In this document: in pieces, positions 4,927 to 8,759 of the stretch
Numbering within the stretch: the stretch's first letter is position 1
Layout of the letters: the number at the start of each line of letters is the position of its first letter
Assembly (NCBI GenBank): GCA_900543085.1
Contig: UQQF01000067.1
Location: 1-8,759 of the forward strand
Reading direction: 5' to 3'
DNA from: an uncultured Eubacteriales bacterium
Lineage (GTDB): Bacteria > Bacillota > Clostridia > Oscillospirales > Oscillospiraceae
DNA: 8,759 nucleotides
Notes under the pieces: generated by a model
What the model saw: only the letters and a program-made list of their open reading frames with translations
What the model was told of the DNA's origin: nothing
Databases searched by the model: none
Position numbers and translations under genes: made by a program

Positions 4927-7900
4927 TTGCAGCAATTACACACCTTCAGCAAGGTAATGGCCGCCAACCGCGGTGAGATCGCGATACGCATATTCCGCGC
5001 GTGCTACGACCTCGACCTGCGCACGGTCGCGATTTACTCCAAAGAGGACATGATGAACCTCTTTCGCACCAAGGCGGACGAGGCGTATCTCATAGGCGAG
5101 CACCTCAGCCCTCTGGGCGCGTACCTCGCCATCGACGAGATAATAGCGCTGGCCAAGAAGCGCGGCGTGGACGCCATCCACCCCGGCTACGGCTTTTTGA
5201 GCGAGAACGCGGCCTTTGCCAAGGCCTGCGAGGACGCCGGCATCAAGTTCATCGGCCCTCCCAGCCACGTGCTGGCCAAGATGGGCGACAAGCTGGAGGC
5301 CAAGAAGATAGCCGTGGCCTGCGGCGTGCCCGTCATCCCCGGCACTCGCGAGCCGCTGAAGAACGCCGCCGAGGCGGAGGCCAAGGCTCAGGAGTTCGGC
5401 TTCCCCGTGATACTGAAGGCCGCGGCCGGCGGCGGCGGGCGCGGTATGCGCCTGTGCCAGACGCTGGAGGAGGTCGCTCCCGCCTTTGAGCTGGTCAGCA
5501 GCGAGGCGCGCAAGGCCTTCGGCGACGACAGCATCTTCATGGAGAAGTACCTCGTGGAGCCCAAGCACATCGAGGTGCAGATCCTCGCCGACGAGCACGG
5601 CAACGTGCGCCACCTGGGCGAGCGCGACTGCTCGCTGCAGCGCCGCTATCAGAAGGTCGTGGAGTTCTGCCCGGCCTGGAGCGTGCCCGAGGACGTGCGC
5701 GAGGCGCTGCGCGCCGACGCGGTGAAGATAGCCGAGGCCGTCGGCTATGTGAACGCCGGCACGGTCGAGTTCCTCGTGGACAAGAGCGGCCACCACTACT
5801 TCATCGAGATGAACCCGCGCATCCAGGTCGAGCACACCGTCACCGAGATGGTCACCGGCATCGACCTCGTGCGCGCGCAGATACTCATCGCCGAGGGCGC
5901 CACCGTCGCGCACCCGGAGATAGGGCTTGCCAAGCAGAGCGACCTCTACATGAACGGCTACTCCATACAGTGCCGCGTCACCACCGAAGACCCGAAGAAC
6001 AACTTCGCGCCGGACAACGGCAAGATAGTCTCCTACCGCTCCGGCGGCGGCTTCGGCGTCCGCCTAGACGGCGGCAACGCGGCCGCGGGCGCGGAGATAA
6101 GCCCCTACTACGACAGCCTGCTGGTCAAGGTCACCACCTGGGACCGCACCTTCGAGGCCGTGTGCCGCAAGGCTCGCCGCGCCATCAACGAGGAGCACGT
6201 GCGCGGCGTCAAGACCAACATCTCCTTCGTCACCAACATCCTCAACCACCCGACCTTCATCGCGGGCAAGTGCCACACCAAGTTCATCGACGAGACGCCG
6301 GAGCTGTTCGACATCGAGGAGAGCCGGGACCGCGCCACGCGCGTGCTGCGCTATATCGCGAACATCCAGGTCGCCAACCCCGACGTGCAGCGCCGCGAGT
6401 ACAGCTCCCCGCGCTATCCCGAGGCCACGCGCGAGATAACCCGCGCCGACGGCCTGAAGGAGCTGCTGGACACCCAGGGACCCGAGGCGGTCAGCAAGTG
6501 GGTCATGGGTCAGAAGAAGCTGCTCATAACCGACACCACGATGCGCGACGCGCACCAGAGCCTGCTGTCCACCCGTATGCGCACCCGCGACATGGTCAAG
6601 GGCGCGGAGGGCACGGCGGATGCACTGGCCGACTGCTTCTCGTTGGAGATGTGGGGCGGCGCGACCTTCGACACGGCCTACCGCTTCCTCTACGAGTCGC
6701 CGTGGGAGCGGCTCATCATGCTGCGCGAGAAGATACCCAACATCCCCTTCCAGATGCTGCTGCGCGGCTCTAACCTCGTCGGCTACGCCAGCTACCCCGA
6801 CAACCTGGTCTACGCCTTCATTGAGGAGAGCGCGAAGTACGGCATCGACGTCTTCCGCGTGTTCGACTCCCTCAACTGGATACCCAGCATGGAGACGGCG
6901 ATGGACGCCGTGCTCAAGACCGGCAAGATACTCGAGGCCACGGTCTGCTACACCGGCGACATCCTCGACCCCAAGCGCGACAAGTACACGCTCAAGTACT
7001 ACGTCGACTTCGCCAAGGAGCTGGAGCGGCGCGGTGCGCACATGATCTGCGTCAAGGACATGTCCGGCCTGCTGAAGCCCTATGCGGCGAAGAAGCTCGT
7101 CAAGGCGCTCAAGGACGAGGTCGGCGTGCCGATACACCTGCACACGCACAACACCACGGACAACCAGATAGCCACCTATCTGCTCGCCGCCGAGGCGGGC
7201 GTGGACGTGGTCGACTGCGCCATAGGGCCGCTGTCGAGCCTCACCAGCCAGCCGAGCCTGAACAGCCTGGTGGAAGCCCTGCGCGGCACCGAGCGCGACA
7301 CCGGCCTGCCCACCGAGGGGCTGCAGAAGCTGGCCGACTATTGGTCCGACGTGCGCGAGCGCTACGGCCGCTTTGACAAGGGTCTGCGCACGCCCGTCAC
7401 GGACATCTACCGCTACGAGATACCCGGCGGCCAGTACACCAACCTCCAGCCCCAGGTCGAAGCCCTCGGCCTCGGCCAGCGCTTCGACGCGGTCAAGGAG
7501 ATGTACCGCACCGTCAACGACATGCTCGGCGACATCATCAAGGTCACGCCCAGCTCCAAGATGGTCGGCGACCTCGCCATATTCATGGTGCAGAACGACC
7601 TGACGCCCGAGAACATAGTCGAGCGCGGCGAGTCCCTCGCCTTCCCCGACAGCGTGGTGAGCTACTTCAAGGGCATGATGGGTCAGCCGCCCTGCGGCTT
7701 CCCGGAGAATCTGCAGCGTGTGGTGCTCAAGGGCGAGCAGCCGATAACCGGCCGCCCCGGCGACCTCCTGCCGCCCGTCGACTGGGACGAGATAAAGGCC
7801 GAGGTCGGCAAGTACACCGACAAGATAGACCGCAAGGGACTCATATCCTACGCCATGTACCCGAAGGTCATGCAGGACTACTTCACCCACCGCCGCGAGT

Positions 7901-8358
7901 ACGGCTACATCATGCGCATGGGCAGCCACGTGTTCTTTGACGGCATGGCAGAGGGCGAGACCACCACGATAAACATCGAGGACGGCAAGACCCTGGTCAT
8001 CAAGTACCTCGGCCTCGGCGACCGCAACGAGGACGGCACGCGCAACGTGGTGTTCGAGCTCAACGGCTCCCGCCGCGAGGTCTCCGTCCCCGACCCGGAG
8101 GCTTCCGACACCGCCAAGAAGGTCGTCATGGCCGACCCCGAGGACAAGGGTCAGGTCGGCGCCTCCATCCCCGGCATGGTCTCCAAAGTCGCCGTCAAAC
8201 CCGGCGAGGAGGTCAAGGTCAACCAGGTCGTGGCCATAATCGAGGCCATGAAAATGGAGACCAGCGTGGTCTCCCGCATAGACGGCAAAGTCGGCGAGAT
8301 CTTCATCGAAGCCGGGAAACCCGTCAAGGCGGGGGAGCTGTTGATGACGATTGTTTGA
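4927..8358 (+). CDS. pyc: Pyruvate carboxylase (biotin-dependent, single chain)
   Basis: Predicted 1143-aa enzyme that carboxylates pyruvate to oxaloacetate with ATP and bicarbonate, the anaplerotic entry to the C4-acid pool. Numbering is from TTG 4927. The N-terminal biotin carboxylase has AANRGEIAIRIFRA near the start, the ATP-grasp glycine loop GGGGRG (168-173), ERDCSLQRR (232-240) and EMNPRIQVEH (294-303). The central carboxyltransferase has TDTTMRDAHQS (535-545, metal ligand D541), CVKDMSG with the carboxylated lysine K710, metal-binding HTH (739-741) and VTPSSK with T874. The C-terminal biotinyl domain has AMKM with biotin-accepting K1109. All domains are present and length is normal. 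TTG 4927 is preferred because AGGAG lies 9 bases upstream; ATG 4918 adds three residues but has no SD spacing, and ATG 4957 would cut into the first strand. Biotin protein ligase must act elsewhere. Confidence 0.96.
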   Translation: MQQLHTFSKVMAANRGEIAIRIFRACYDLDLRTVAIYSKEDMMNLFRTKADEAYLIGEHLSPLGAYLAIDEIIALAKKRGVDAIHPGYGFLSENAAFAKACEDAGIKFIGPPSHVLAKMGDKLEAKKIAVACGVPVIPGTREPLKNAAEAEAKAQEFGFPVILKAAAGGGGRGMRLCQTLEEVAPAFELVSSEARKAFGDDSIFMEKYLVEPKHIEVQILADEHGNVRHLGERDCSLQRRYQKVVEFCPAWSVPEDVREALRADAVKIAEAVGYVNAGTVEFLVDKSGHHYFIEMNPRIQVEHTVTEMVTGIDLVRAQILIAEGATVAHPEIGLAKQSDLYMNGYSIQCRVTTEDPKNNFAPDNGKIVSYRSGGGFGVRLDGGNAAAGAEISPYYDSLLVKVTTWDRTFEAVCRKARRAINEEHVRGVKTNISFVTNILNHPTFIAGKCHTKFIDETPELFDIEESRDRATRVLRYIANIQVANPDVQRREYSSPRYPEATREITRADGLKELLDTQGPEAVSKWVMGQKKLLITDTTMRDAHQSLLSTRMRTRDMVKGAEGTADALADCFSLEMWGGATFDTAYRFLYESPWERLIMLREKIPNIPFQMLLRGSNLVGYASYPDNLVYAFIEESAKYGIDVFRVFDSLNWIPSMETAMDAVLKTGKILEATVCYTGDILDPKRDKYTLKYYVDFAKELERRGAHMICVKDMSGLLKPYAAKKLVKALKDEVGVPIHLHTHNTTDNQIATYLLAAEAGVDVVDCAIGPLSSLTSQPSLNSLVEALRGTERDTGLPTEGLQKLADYWSDVRERYGRFDKGLRTPVTDIYRYEIPGGQYTNLQPQVEALGLGQRFDAVKEMYRTVNDMLGDIIKVTPSSKMVGDLAIFMVQNDLTPENIVERGESLAFPDSVVSYFKGMMGQPPCGFPENLQRVVLKGEQPITGRPGDLLPPVDWDEIKAEVGKYTDKIDRKGLISYAMYPKVMQDYFTHRREYGYIMRMGSHVFFDGMAEGETTTINIEDGKTLVIKYLGLGDRNEDGTRNVVFELNGSRREVSVPDPEASDTAKKVVMADPEDKGQVGASIPGMVSKVAVKPGEEVKVNQVVAIIEAMKMETSVVSRIDGKVGEIFIEAGKPVKAGELLMTIV

Positions 8359-8380
8359 TTATTCTACCTATCCACATAAA
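8359..8380. other. Short spacer between pyc and repeat copy B
   Basis: Twenty-two AT-rich bases separate the pyc stop codon from the first base of repeat copy B. No signal is visible in it. It shares nothing with the sequence before copy A, which supports placing the element's left boundary at CTCCTGAGGG in both cases. Confidence 0.5.
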
Positions 8381-8759
8381 CTCCTGAGGGATTTCTTTTT
8401 GTGGCGACAAAAAGAAACCCCTCAGACTCCAAAGAGAAAAACGCTTTGGGTGCGATGGTTTGCCGGGGAATAGTGTTCACCACACGGTTCGACATATATA
8501 AGTTTGCATCCCTAAGATTTATGCCAGATTAGGGTGCCACTGTCTTACCGCGCGGACGACCACCCCAACTAATTACCCACGTAAGCGCTCCGGCGCAAAG
8601 CGCCGTCGCGCGAAAAAGACCGCACCCCAGTCTCGTAAAGTCTACGGGATACCAACGTACCTATGTCGAACCGCCAAGATAAACCCATTCCCCGGCATAT
8701 TACAGCACCCAAAGCGGCTTTCCTTTCGGGGTCTGGGGGGCTTTCTTTGGCCAAGACCA
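8381..8759. repeat. Long palindromic intergenic repeat, copy B (cut by window end)
   Basis: Second copy of the element at 4466-4851, with its outer arms in the same orientation and again directly downstream of a gene. Hairpin L is at 8384-8425; its loop-closing pair is T-A where copy A has A-T, a change that keeps pairing. The left arm has a one-base deletion relative to A near 8441-8460. The core (8513-8645) is the reverse complement of the core in A. The right arm runs to the window end, which falls in the loop of hairpin R, so the final 3' arm of that hairpin is not visible. Confidence 0.85.
8513..8645 (-). other. Core segment in orientation 2 (inverted relative to copy A)
   Basis: Reads as copy A's core on the opposite strand, bounded by CATCCC (8507-8512) on the left and GGGATACCAACG on the right, the same arm sequences that bound A. 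Contains the central hairpin (8585-8611) and about 13 extra bases near 8550-8562 absent from A. Confidence 0.8.

Noticed and set aside
4466..8759. Composite transposon with the two repeats carrying pyc between them
   Set aside because: The repeats are in the same outer orientation and could in principle flank a mobile unit, but pyc is a core metabolic gene with composition like its neighbours and there is no transposase or visible target duplication.

Overview
The window looks like a chromosomal segment of a GC-rich member of the Clostridia, most likely an Oscillospiraceae-type gut anaerobe. That placement is inference from the family resemblance of the proteins, Shine-Dalgarno-led genes, and GC-rich coding sequence that still uses many ATA isoleucine codons; I could run no database search. 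Five complete protein genes are present, all ordinary central metabolism.

Layout. Positions 1-156, downstream of the first gene, hold a chain of small hairpins and no gene. A type I (cytosolic) L-asparaginase gene lies on the minus strand (157-1149). A 113-bp divergent intergenic region follows, with a mirrored pair of extended -10 promoters. The complete proline operon proB-proA-proC runs on the plus strand (1263-4472), with a 4-bp proB/proA overlap and a 22-bp proA/proC gap. A 386-bp imperfect-palindrome repeat (copy A, 4466-4851) begins at the very end of proC. A purine-rich leader then precedes a full-length biotin-dependent pyruvate carboxylase (stop at 8358). Directly after it a second copy of the repeat (copy B, 8381 to the window end) begins and is cut off by the window edge.

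Metabolic logic. ProB, ProA and ProC together convert glutamate to proline. Pyruvate carboxylase makes oxaloacetate, which feeds aspartate and 2-oxoglutarate/glutamate. Asparaginase releases aspartate and ammonia. All sit around the oxaloacetate-aspartate-glutamate node, but only proBAC is clearly one operon.

Most interesting signal. The two repeat copies have the same outer arms in the same orientation, but their roughly 120-133 bp interiors are reverse complements of each other. Each interior is bounded by about 28-bp inverted arms. So the core has flipped relative to its flanks in one copy, either by recombination at the inverted arms or by a palindrome-based mobility mechanism. No transposase or recombinase is encoded here. 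Both ends of the element carry long hairpins with a matching architecture, reminiscent in form of REP/BIME or PATE-type non-autonomous elements; that resemblance is a hypothesis.
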